Source: Kiritimatiellales bacterium (GTDB lineage Bacteria; Verrucomicrobiota; Kiritimatiellia; Kiritimatiellales; Pontiellaceae). Taken from it: a DNA stretch of 5,431 nt. A model generated the notes under the pieces. That model saw only the letters and a program-made list of their open reading frames with translations, searched no databases and was not told the DNA's origin. Of this stretch, positions 1-5,431 are shown piece after piece. Positions within the stretch are counted from its first letter, which is position 1. Each line of letters starts with the position of its first letter. The translations under genes and the position numbers were made by a program. The stretch spans positions 1 to 5,431 of the forward strand of contig WFRA01000306.1 of NCBI GenBank assembly GCA_015486775.1. The letters run 5' to 3'.

Positions 1-1051
1 ACCGATGGAGAAACGCATCGAAAGTCTCCACGACCTCGCCGGGCAGGAGTTCCCGGTAGCCCTCCACCAGACCGTGGGCGCGGTCGTACCCGTCCAGGTC
101 TGGATGGGCGATGACGATGGGACGATCCAGCAGGATGAAATCATAGGCGATGGAAGAAACGTCCGTGACGAGGACGTCGGCCACCGCCAGCGCCCGCTGC
201 ACGTCCTGATCCCCGAAAACGTCGTCGTAGCGGCGCACCCGCCCCTGGGACGGAAGCGACGCCAGGAGATGCCACATGTGCCAGTGCAATTTCACGACGA
301 ACAGGGCGCCATGGCGTTCCAGCAGTTCGTTCAGCGCGCCGACATCGAAATCGTCGAAGGGCCAGAGGGTACGCACTGCCTCACGCCGCGGGTCCCAGGT
401 CGGGGCGTAGAGGACCAGCTTGCGGAAATCGCCCAGCCGGGAGCGCAGACCCGCCCGCAACGTGTGGTGAGCGTCTGCCTGAAACAGGAAGTCGTTGCGG
501 GGATAGCCTGTGACGGCGATGCGCTCCCGCGGAATCGCCAGGATGCGGGCGAAATGCTCCGCCATGAAATCGGACGTGGTGAAGAACAGGGTGTAGCGGG
601 CGGTGTCCCCCATTATTTTTCGTCTGTCACGGGGGCGGATGCGCCGGTCGCCCAGGGCGATTCGCTTGAGCCCCACGCCGTGCCAGAGCTGGAAGATTTT
701 CTTTCCGCGCGGGTGAACGTGAGGGAGTACGGTGTAGAGGTGGTTGTCCACGACCCAGGCCTCGGCGCGCAGGAGCATCCACACGCCACAGGGCGAGTAG
801 CGCCAGGGACTGCCCTCCGGTGCAGGCTTCCGATACGGATGCACCCACACGGGGTGAAGTCGCCCGTCGCGCAACGCGGCTTCGTAGAGGTAGCGAGGGT
901 TTCCGCCGTAGTTGTGGCCCGTACCACAGGAGAAAGCCACCAGGCCGGGTTTTTGCGGCACAAGGTGCGAAAGCGCCCAGGTGAGGGAGTAAAGCACCTT
1001 GAACAGCGCCAGTTGTGCGAGCCGGAAGAGCCGTCTACGGTTCTGGATCAT
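1..1051 (-). CDS. CDP-glycerol/CDP-ribitol polyol-phosphate transferase family protein (second tandem copy), 3' end beyond window
   Basis: Peripheral inner-membrane enzyme predicted to transfer a polyol phosphate (ribitol-P or glycerol-P) from its CDP-activated form to a lipid-linked acceptor or growing chain. My translation from the ATG at 1051 gives 350 codons with no stop before the window edge. The family's key elements are in order: a basic/hydrophobic N-terminus (residues 1-35), NPRYLYEA near 51-58, FQLWHGVGLK at 120-129 with the conserved His124, VTGYPRND at 180-187, VLYAPTW at 213-219, VVKLH with His256, and TDVSS at 296-300 followed by IAYDFILLDRP. The two histidines match the WHG and (R/K)xH residues needed in TagF-type polymerases. 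The start overlaps the stop of the preceding paralogue (ATGA), with a GAGGAG ribosome site 8 bases upstream. Oddity: TDVSS replaces the usual TDYSS. The missing tail is probably about 45-50 residues, judged from the paralogue. The PF04464-type assignment is firm; donor and acceptor are inferred. Confidence 0.88.
   Translation of the reverse strand, partial: MIQNRRRLFRLAQLALFKVLYSLTWALSHLVPQKPGLVAFSCGTGHNYGGNPRYLYEAALRDGRLHPVWVHPYRKPAPEGSPWRYSPCGVWMLLRAEAWVVDNHLYTVLPHVHPRGKKIFQLWHGVGLKRIALGDRRIRPRDRRKIMGDTARYTLFFTTSDFMAEHFARILAIPRERIAVTGYPRNDFLFQADAHHTLRAGLRSRLGDFRKLVLYAPTWDPRREAVRTLWPFDDFDVGALNELLERHGALFVVKLHWHMWHLLASLPSQGRVRRYDDVFGDQDVQRALAVADVLVTDVSSIAYDFILLDRPIVIAHPDLDGYDRAHGLVEGYRELLPGEVVETFDAFLHR
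123..157 (-). repeat. 35-bp exact direct repeat, copy in second transferase
   Basis: This stretch is identical over 35 bases to 1319-1353. It encodes the segment SSIAYDFILLDRP just after the TDxSS motif in the second transferase. It is a coding repeat between tandem paralogues, not a mobile element. Confidence 0.85.
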
Positions 1052-2244
1052 TCGTCCCGCTCCTCACCGCGCAGGGTAGAAACGATCTCCCGCACGCACC
1101 GCTCGGTGCTATAGCCGTCAGGGTAGCGATGGAACAGCGGCAGTACCTTGGCGCGGCGCCAGCCCTGGGGATCGCCGCCCCGCAGCGCCTCCGCCAGAAG
1201 CGCTGAGAACCCGGCGTACGTCTCGCCGACCGGCCCCGGCAGCAAGTCCCGATACCCATCCACCAACCCTTGCTCGCGGGCGAACCCCTCCCGTGCCCGC
1301 TCCAGGAACAGCATGGGGCGATCCAGCAGGATGAAATCATAGGCGATGGAAGAGTAGTCCGTCACCAGCACGTCCGCGGCAGTCATGGCTTCCTGCACGT
1401 CCATCCCCCCAAAGCACTCCTCGTACCGGAAAATGCGCCGCCTGCCTCGTGGAGAGTCGGGGAGAACGAGCTTCTCTGCACCCCGGCGATGCAACCTGAC
1501 GACCCAGACAGCCTCGTTCTCGGCCAATATCCGCTGCATGTCCGCCAGTTCCTCCTGGGAGAAAGGCCACCATTCTGGAGCGTGCCTGCTCCAGGTCGGG
1601 GCGTAGAGCACGAGCCTGCGGAACGGGACGGGGCACCGCCTCTCCACCTCGTGACGTGATCGCTCCCGCACTTCTTCGTCGAACAACACATCGTTGCGGG
1701 GGTAGCCGGTCACCCGGATTTTCTCCTTCGGGATGCCGAGGTAGTGGGAGAAGTGCCGCGCCATGTAGTCCGACGTGGTGAAGAACAGGCTCCAGCCTTC
1801 GACATCGCGGGCGAGGGAGCGGCGTTCGGCCTCGTTGGGCGAGAAACGGTTGTCCCCGGCCATGGTCTTGATGCCCACGCCATGCCACGTCTGGAAGATC
1901 TTCTTGCCACGGGTGGAGAAAAACGTCGGCGTGCGGGAATCGATCACCCAGCCCTCCATCCGCAGCAGGCACCAGAAGCCTCTTGGCGAGAGCCGCCAGA
2001 TGTGGCCGGATACGGGATTCCCCCGATACGGCGTGATCCACCTGGCCTGGAAGCCTGGCATGGCCCGGAACGCCTCGTACAGCGGAGCGGGATTACCCCG
2101 GCAGTTCGGCCCCGTCACGCATGTGAAGACGATGAGCCCTTTCCGAGGGGGAAGCAGCGCCAGCAACGGTGCACTCAACGCCCGCGCCAGCCTGAAGACG
2201 GTCAGGCGTATCCGCCGCTTCAACTCGACCACATTCACGGTCAT
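1048..2244 (-). CDS. CDP-glycerol/CDP-ribitol polyol-phosphate transferase family protein (first tandem copy)
   Basis: A 398-residue enzyme of the TagB/TagF-like CDP-polyol phosphotransferase family (PF04464 type), predicted to act at the cytoplasmic face of the membrane in building a polyol-phosphate-containing glycan. Visible motifs: a basic amphipathic N-terminus (about 1-35), NPAPLYEAFR at 51-60, FQTWHGVGIK at 117-126 with His121, FFTTSDYMARHF at 154-165, VTGYPRNDVLF at 178-188, LYAPTW at 213-218, VVRLH with His252, TDYSS at 295-299, and a C-terminal FHRYPDGYSTER at 371-382 typical of the family. It is about the size of a stand-alone TagB-like catalytic domain and has no added N-terminal TagF extension. 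The frame stays open upstream to 2709, but that part lies over the SDR domain. The start at 2244 is chosen because it forms an ATGA overlap with the preceding stop and gives the normal N-terminus. The donor is probably CDP-ribitol made by the upstream enzyme, by inference from context. Confidence 0.91.
   Translation of the reverse strand: MTVNVVELKRRIRLTVFRLARALSAPLLALLPPRKGLIVFTCVTGPNCRGNPAPLYEAFRAMPGFQARWITPYRGNPVSGHIWRLSPRGFWCLLRMEGWVIDSRTPTFFSTRGKKIFQTWHGVGIKTMAGDNRFSPNEAERRSLARDVEGWSLFFTTSDYMARHFSHYLGIPKEKIRVTGYPRNDVLFDEEVRERSRHEVERRCPVPFRRLVLYAPTWSRHAPEWWPFSQEELADMQRILAENEAVWVVRLHRRGAEKLVLPDSPRGRRRIFRYEECFGGMDVQEAMTAADVLVTDYSSIAYDFILLDRPMLFLERAREGFAREQGLVDGYRDLLPGPVGETYAGFSALLAEALRGGDPQGWRRAKVLPLFHRYPDGYSTERCVREIVSTLRGEERDE
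1060..1068 (-). promoter_or_regulatory. Ribosome binding site of the second transferase, inside the first
   Basis: GGTGAGGAG on the minus strand lies within the last codons of the first transferase. Its GAGGAG core ends eight bases before the ATG at 1051. It supports that start and, with the ATGA overlap at 1048-1051, points to coupled translation of the two paralogues. Confidence 0.65.
1319..1353 (-). repeat. 35-bp exact direct repeat, copy in first transferase
   Basis: Partner of 123-157, in the same codon register and at the same place in the protein fold of the first transferase. Identity breaks just beyond it, where one copy encodes TDYSS and the other TDVSS, and on the other side after a short ATGGG match with one mismatch. 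Confidence 0.85.
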
Positions 2245-3599
2245 TTCACCCAGAAAGATTGCCCGCTGAGGTGAGGCATCCACTCCGTGGCGCAGAAAGT
2301 CACCACCCGTGCCACGTCGGACGGATCCAGGAGATCTGCATCCTTCTCGTCGGGGTAAAGCGCCCGGCGCAGAGCTGTGTCCGTCCGGCGGGGGACGACG
2401 GTGAAAGCGTGGATTCCGTACGGCTTCCCTTCCAACGCCGTGGTCTCCGTCAGAGCGACGAGGCCCGCTTTGCTGGCGGCGTACGCCCCCTCCCCGACGC
2501 GCCCGCCGCTGATGGAACTGGAGCCAATGTTGATGATGACGCCCCCGTTGCCGGACTCCACCATCGCCCGGAACGCCGCACGGGTGCAGTAGAACGCCCC
2601 GCTCAGGTTCGTGTCCACGATTTCCTGCCACTCCTCGTCGCCCATGTCGGCGAGCTTCCGCCAGCGGGCGGTGCCGGCATTGTTCACCATCACGTCCACC
2701 CGACCCCATCGCTCCAGCACGGCATCGAAAAGACGCTGCACCTCATCGGGGCGGGACACGTCCGCCTGAACCGCCATCCCGCCGATGTGCCGGGCCACGG
2801 TCTCCACTTCCTCGTCGCGGGCCACGACGGCCACCTTCAGCCCGCGATCCGCTAGCGATTCCGCCACTTTCTGCCCGATCCCGCGGCTGCCGCCGGTCAC
2901 GATGGCGACCTGCCGGGAGCGCTCCATAGCCAGCCGCTCGGCGGTGTAGATGTCCGGCTTGTACGTGACCTTCCAGAAGAAAGGAGAGCCCTGCAGCAGC
3001 TTCACCCTGGCCCCGGCCCTGCGAGCCAGTTCCAGGCACTCCGTGCTGTGCAGCATCTCCTCCTCGGCGGCGTTTTCGTAGGCGCGCTTGAGGATTTCGT
3101 ACCGGAACGCCTGCGGTGTCTGGCTGGCCCGGTAGAGCCGCCGATCCAGGCTCCGCTCCATGAACCCGTCGTCCGTCACCGCCAGCACCGTGTCCACCAG
3201 CGGCATGACCGTCCCCGCCGCTCCGTGCTCCCATGCCGCTTCCGCCAGCGGCCGGAAGATTTCCTCGAAGACGAACGGTCGCACTGCATCGTGGACGATG
3301 ACCACGTCGGCCGGCGAAAGCGCCAGCAGGCCGTTACGGATGGAGTAATGGCGGGATTCGCCGCCCCGCACGATCTGCACCTTGCCGTCCAGGTGGAACC
3401 GTCGAACGAAATCCTGGAGCAACGGCAGGCCGTCCTCTGAAGTCGGCACGGCCACTTCCTGGATGAAATCGCTTCTCGCGAGGGTTTGCAGCGTGTAGAC
3501 GATGAGCGGCCGATCGTGTACGACCCAGAACTGCTTGGGCGTCGGCGTGCCCATGCGTGTCCCGGACCCGGCCGCCGGAATGATCGCACTAACCCTCAT
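2241..3599 (-). CDS. Bifunctional IspD/TarI-like cytidylyltransferase-SDR reductase (Bcs1-like CDP-ribitol synthase)
   Basis: A 452-residue fusion. Residues 1 to about 225 are an IspD/TarI-type nucleotidyltransferase: PAAGSGTRMG (8-17), PKQF (21-24), GGESRHYSIRNG (79-90), HDAVRP (103-108), SQTPQAF (159-165) and WKVTYKPDIYTAE (209-221). Residues from about 229 to 452 are a classical short-chain dehydrogenase: NAD(P)-binding TGGSRGIG (235-242), NNAG (306-309), a serine cluster at 359-364, and catalytic Tyr373/Lys377 in YAASK. This order matches Haemophilus influenzae Bcs1, which reduces D-ribulose 5-phosphate to ribitol 5-phosphate and couples it to CTP, giving CDP-ribitol. The Gram-positive partner of TarI, TarJ, is an unrelated zinc alcohol dehydrogenase, so this is the Bcs1 and not the TarIJ arrangement. 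It could be mislabelled as IspD of the MEP pathway, but the fusion and the two downstream CDP-polyol transferases argue against that. Start: ATG at 3599 directly before the IspD motif, with an AGGAGGTG site. The exact pentitol is inferred. Confidence 0.9.
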   Translation of the reverse strand: MRVSAIIPAAGSGTRMGTPTPKQFWVVHDRPLIVYTLQTLARSDFIQEVAVPTSEDGLPLLQDFVRRFHLDGKVQIVRGGESRHYSIRNGLLALSPADVVIVHDAVRPFVFEEIFRPLAEAAWEHGAAGTVMPLVDTVLAVTDDGFMERSLDRRLYRASQTPQAFRYEILKRAYENAAEEEMLHSTECLELARRAGARVKLLQGSPFFWKVTYKPDIYTAERLAMERSRQVAIVTGGSRGIGQKVAESLADRGLKVAVVARDEEVETVARHIGGMAVQADVSRPDEVQRLFDAVLERWGRVDVMVNNAGTARWRKLADMGDEEWQEIVDTNLSGAFYCTRAAFRAMVESGNGGVIINIGSSSISGGRVGEGAYAASKAGLVALTETTALEGKPYGIHAFTVVPRRTDTALRRALYPDEKDADLLDPSDVARVVTFCATEWMPHLSGQSFWVK

Positions 3600-3601
3600 A
3601 A

Positions 3602-3609
3602 CACCTCCT
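3602..3609 (-). promoter_or_regulatory. Strong Shine-Dalgarno sequence of the Bcs1-like gene
   Basis: AGGAGGTG on the minus strand is a full match to the 16S rRNA anti-Shine-Dalgarno core. AGGAGG ends four bases before the ATG at 3599. It sits in the 16-base gap after the flippase stop codon, which fixes the start and suggests strong independent translation of the first biosynthetic enzyme. Confidence 0.85.
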
Positions 3610-3615
3610 GAAATC

Positions 3616-5070
3616 TTATTCCGGCTTTAAGGCATGACGCAGAGCCAGCCAGCCAGAACGAATTTGCTCCCGTTCCGCGATCACGATCAGGAGCGAGTAC
3701 ACCACAAGCACCGTGACGAATTTGGCGAAGAACACCGTCGCCGCGGGTCGGCCACGCCACACAGTCGATGCTGCTAAAACGACCGCCGTCCCAGCCGTCA
3801 CGCCGACCAGGGGCCAAAACAGCAGGATCCGCCACGAGAAATCGACAACGTCACGGATCTTCCGGCTAAGAAGCACGGCTCCCAGCAAGACCATCAGATC
3901 GGCAGCTATCGCTACACCCACGATCCCCTTCCACGTACCCAACCCGATCACCGCTGGAACGAAGAAGAGCATCTGCCAGACCCGCACCTTCGTGATCACC
4001 ATCGGTCTTCCCACGGCAAGGAGCAACTGGTGCATCCCGGCCATCATTGGGTCTACGGAAACATACACAATCATCAACTGAAACGTCAACGTCATCGGTA
4101 GCCATTTATTGCCCAACAACAGCCGGATGAACTCTGGGGCTGTCAGGATGAGCAGGAGTGCAAGGAGAAATCCGGTCCGTACCATCAGGCTCATCATCCG
4201 GAAGAACGCTTTGGAAAGCCGCAGACGGTCATCCTGAAGCCTGGCGAAAGTTGGCATGAAGACGGAGACGAGGGGAGTGGCGATCACCCGGCGCGGGTAT
4301 CGGGCGAAATCGTAAGCACGGGAGTAGTAACCCAGCGGCGTCTTGCCCAGGAATGTCCCTGTCCAGAAATCGTCGAACCGATCCAGCAGGAATGCGAGAG
4401 AAGTCGCCCCCCACACAGCCCGCCCGTATCGCCAGAACCAACGGGCCACCTCTCCATTCCAGCCGAAACGCGGCCACCAACGGCGAAACACCAGCCAGAC
4501 CATTACCCAGCGGGCCATCATGCCGCTGGCCCGTTCTCCCACCAGTGCCCAGACTCCAAACCCGCTCCACGCCATCCAGGGAGCGACCACGGTCATGGTG
4601 ACTGACGCCACAACGTTGGTCAAGGCGATCGCTCGAAATTCCAGGCCCTTGTTCAGCAGCGTTTCCTGGACACTGTTGAGTCCTTTCAACGCTTCCACGC
4701 CCACCAACGCTGCCATTACGGCGGCAAGGGATGGCATATTTTGGTAGAATAGTGCCAGCAAAGGGATGGTAGCCAGCATTACGATGAGACTTGTGGTCAG
4801 AGTCGCCATGCGCAATGTGAAGTAAGTGGCGAGGGCTCCTTGATCTGCTTTGGAGCGGTGGATGAGAGCTTTATCCATGCCGAAAGCCCGCAACTGCCCT
4901 GCCAGGTTCAGGAAAACCATCGCTAGTGCCACCACGCCGAAATGCTCCGGCAGCAGCAACCGTGCCAACAACACTGATCTGATGAACCCCAAGGTCAGCG
5001 TGATCGCCGAAGCGGCGATGCTATACGCCGATCCCCGCACGACCTTTCCGGCAATTCTGTCGGAATCCAT
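3616..5070 (-). CDS. Polysaccharide flippase, Wzx/WzxC-like (MOP superfamily)
   Basis: A 484-residue integral inner-membrane protein predicted to flip undecaprenyl-pyrophosphate-linked oligosaccharide to the periplasmic face. It reads as 12-14 hydrophobic segments (roughly 14-35, 44-62, 88-108, 113-130, 149-166, 172-195, 216-236, 262-275, 296-312, 325-345, 364-378, 381-400, 413-433, 447-465) separated by short basic loops. Family-typical features are the N-terminal KVVRGSAYSIAAS helix, LARLLLPEHFGVVALA (35-50), and LGKTPLGYYSRAYDFARYP (241-259), the LGYYSRAY signature of the WzxC-like branch. Length is normal for the family. It is the first gene of the operon, and the next gene begins 16 bases after its stop. 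GGGAG lies just upstream of the chosen ATG at 5070. Its base composition looks somewhat lower in G+C than the three downstream enzyme genes, as is common for flippases. Substrate cannot be read from the sequence; context suggests a ribitol- or glycerol-phosphate-bearing repeat unit. Confidence 0.92.
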   Translation of the reverse strand: MDSDRIAGKVVRGSAYSIAASAITLTLGFIRSVLLARLLLPEHFGVVALAMVFLNLAGQLRAFGMDKALIHRSKADQGALATYFTLRMATLTTSLIVMLATIPLLALFYQNMPSLAAVMAALVGVEALKGLNSVQETLLNKGLEFRAIALTNVVASVTMTVVAPWMAWSGFGVWALVGERASGMMARWVMVWLVFRRWWPRFGWNGEVARWFWRYGRAVWGATSLAFLLDRFDDFWTGTFLGKTPLGYYSRAYDFARYPRRVIATPLVSVFMPTFARLQDDRLRLSKAFFRMMSLMVRTGFLLALLLILTAPEFIRLLLGNKWLPMTLTFQLMIVYVSVDPMMAGMHQLLLAVGRPMVITKVRVWQMLFFVPAVIGLGTWKGIVGVAIAADLMVLLGAVLLSRKIRDVVDFSWRILLFWPLVGVTAGTAVVLAASTVWRGRPAATVFFAKFVTVLVVYSLLIVIAEREQIRSGWLALRHALKPE

Positions 5071-5180
5071 ACGTCTCCCAAAAACTCATCGAGCGAGCTG
5101 ACAATCCCCACTCCACGTCATAGCGGGTGGGATCAAACCCTCTTGAGGCATAATATTCCATCACCCTGGATCTCCCGTCC
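5071..5180. other. Non-coding gap upstream of the operon
   Basis: This region lies between the flippase start and the divergent plus-strand frame, so the minus-strand operon promoter should lie here or slightly further right. The best minus-strand -10-like hexamer I see is TATTAT (5155-5150), about 80 bases before the flippase ATG, but no convincing -35 sits 16-18 bases upstream of it. A minus-strand open frame (5245-5021) covers the region and overlaps the flippase start; I recognise no family in it and do not call it a gene. No hairpin terminator or clear operator was found. Confidence 0.4.
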
Positions 5181-5431
5181 ATGCCGGTTGCGGGTATCGA
5201 TAGCCAGATTCCAGACTTGGCAACACCGCAGAAACGGCATATCATTCATCGTAACTTAACATTTTTGTTTAGGAACGAGGAGCGGCATGGATCGTACCTC
5301 TCCTTCGAATCGGCGCTTTCCCGCTATGGCATTCTGAGCCAGGTGCCATACGTTCTCACTTTTGCCACGCCTCACCGCAGCCGCCGGGTAACCCTGGGGG
5401 AGACGGAAATAGAGTTCCGCCAGCTCAAGAA
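5181..5431 (+). CDS. AbiEi-like antitoxin/transcriptional regulator fragment, possibly 5'-truncated, 3' end beyond window
   Basis: An open plus-strand frame of 83 codons running off the right edge, bounded upstream by an in-frame TAA at 5151-5153. From residue 37 it reads GSYLSFESALSRYGILSQ, then VPYVLTFATPHRSRR and VTLGETEIEFRQLK. I recognise this pattern (SYLS.ESAL..YG followed by TTxxRSRR and a hydrophobic F-x-Q/H-I/L-K strand) as the core of AbiEi-family antitoxins, the DNA-binding partners of AbiEii nucleotidyltransferase toxins in type IV toxin-antitoxin systems. Those proteins normally carry an N-terminal winged helix of about 70-80 residues before this core. Only 36 residues precede it here and they do not resemble one. 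The ATG at 5181 is the only ATG in the frame before the core and has no clear ribosome site. The conserved frame is probably real, but the 5' end may be truncated or shifted. Family recognition is from memory of the motif, without alignment. Confidence 0.5.
   Translation, partial: MPVAGIDSQIPDLATPQKRHIIHRNLTFLFRNEERHGSYLSFESALSRYGILSQVPYVLTFATPHRSRRVTLGETEIEFRQLK
5217..5245 (+). promoter_or_regulatory. Sigma70-like promoter reading rightward into the AbiEi-like fragment
   Basis: TTGGCA (5217-5222) and TATCAT (5240-5245) each match five of six consensus positions and are separated by exactly 17 bases. They are followed by an A+T-rich stretch (about 5246-5272) that stands out in this G+C-rich window. 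Predicted transcription would start near 5252, inside the plus-strand frame that begins at 5181, which implies that the 5181 start is wrong or that the promoter belongs to a shorter product. Confidence 0.5.
5277..5282 (+). promoter_or_regulatory. GAGGAG ribosome-site-like sequence before an out-of-frame ATG
   Basis: GAGGAG is followed after four bases by the ATG at 5287. That ATG opens a 16-codon frame ending in TGA at 5335-5337, which is not the frame of the AbiEi-like core. With the promoter just upstream it looks like a normal gene start whose reading frame no longer matches the conserved sequence. It may also be coincidence. Confidence 0.4.

Noticed and set aside
5..1114. Plus-strand open frame of 369 codons
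   Set aside because: It lies exactly antisense, in the same codon register, to the second transferase, which has clear family motifs. Long antisense open frames are expected opposite G+C-rich genes, and its translation resembles no family.
1744..2274. Plus-strand frames opposite the first transferase
   Set aside because: Shadow frames of a well-supported minus-strand gene, with no recognisable motifs and no ribosome site.
2245..2709. Upstream extension of the first transferase to a start at 2709
   Set aside because: The extra 155 codons lie out of frame over the SDR domain and read as low-complexity Gly/Arg-rich sequence. The ATGA overlap start at 2244 gives the normal family N-terminus.
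2241..3599. IspD (MEP isoprenoid pathway) as the function of the fusion enzyme
   Set aside because: The N-terminal half has IspD-type motifs, but fusion to an SDR reductase instead of IspF, HDAVRP in place of the usual IspD HDAARP, and coupling to two CDP-polyol transferases fit a CDP-ribitol synthase better.
4379..4392. Short sequence match (ATCCAGCAGGA) to the 35-bp transferase repeat inside the flippase gene
   Set aside because: It encodes LLDR by common codons (FLLDRF in the flippase, ILLDRP in the transferases). At under 15 bases this is coincidence of codon use, not a repeat family.
3713..4747. Plus-strand frames opposite the flippase
   Set aside because: Antisense to transmembrane-coding sequence; Thr/Pro/Arg/Ser-rich translations without motifs.
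1..5431. CRISPR arrays, tRNA or rRNA genes, insertion sequences
   Set aside because: I saw no regularly spaced repeats, no tRNA-like cloverleaf segments, and no transposase motifs or terminal inverted repeats on either strand.

Overview
The window shows a G+C-rich bacterial surface-polysaccharide (capsule, O-antigen or teichoic-acid-like) locus. Almost everything from about 5070 down to base 1 lies on the minus strand as one tight operon of four genes: a Wzx-type polysaccharide flippase (5070-3616), a bifunctional IspD/TarI-like cytidylyltransferase fused to a short-chain dehydrogenase (3599-2241), and two tandem paralogous CDP-glycerol/CDP-ribitol polyol-phosphate transferases (2244-1048, and 1051 running off the left edge). 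The last three genes are joined by two ATGA stop/start overlaps. A near-perfect Shine-Dalgarno sequence sits before the cytidylyltransferase gene in a 16-base gap.

The genes fit one pathway. The SDR half would reduce a pentulose phosphate, most likely D-ribulose 5-phosphate, to ribitol 5-phosphate. The cytidylyltransferase half would activate it to CDP-ribitol. This is the domain order of Haemophilus influenzae Bcs1. The two PF04464-type enzymes would then transfer ribitol phosphate (or glycerol phosphate) to a lipid-linked glycan or extend a polyol-phosphate chain, and the flippase would move a lipid-linked glycan across the inner membrane. The ribitol assignment is inferred from domain architecture and gene partnership; the sequence does not prove the substrate.

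The right end is a junction. After about 110 bases of non-coding DNA, a plus-strand frame (5181 to the right edge) contains a stretch resembling the core of AbiEi-family antitoxins/transcriptional regulators, but without a recognisable N-terminal winged helix. A good sigma70-like promoter lies inside that frame, and the only well-placed ATG after it is out of frame, so the gene is probably 5'-truncated or frame-disrupted. This suggests the operon borders a mobile or decaying defence/toxin-antitoxin region.

Taxonomy cannot be fixed from this window. High G+C, strong Shine-Dalgarno use and a Bcs1-like enzyme with a Wzx flippase are compatible with a Gram-negative bacterium, possibly an environmental or thermophilic one, but no marker gene is present.
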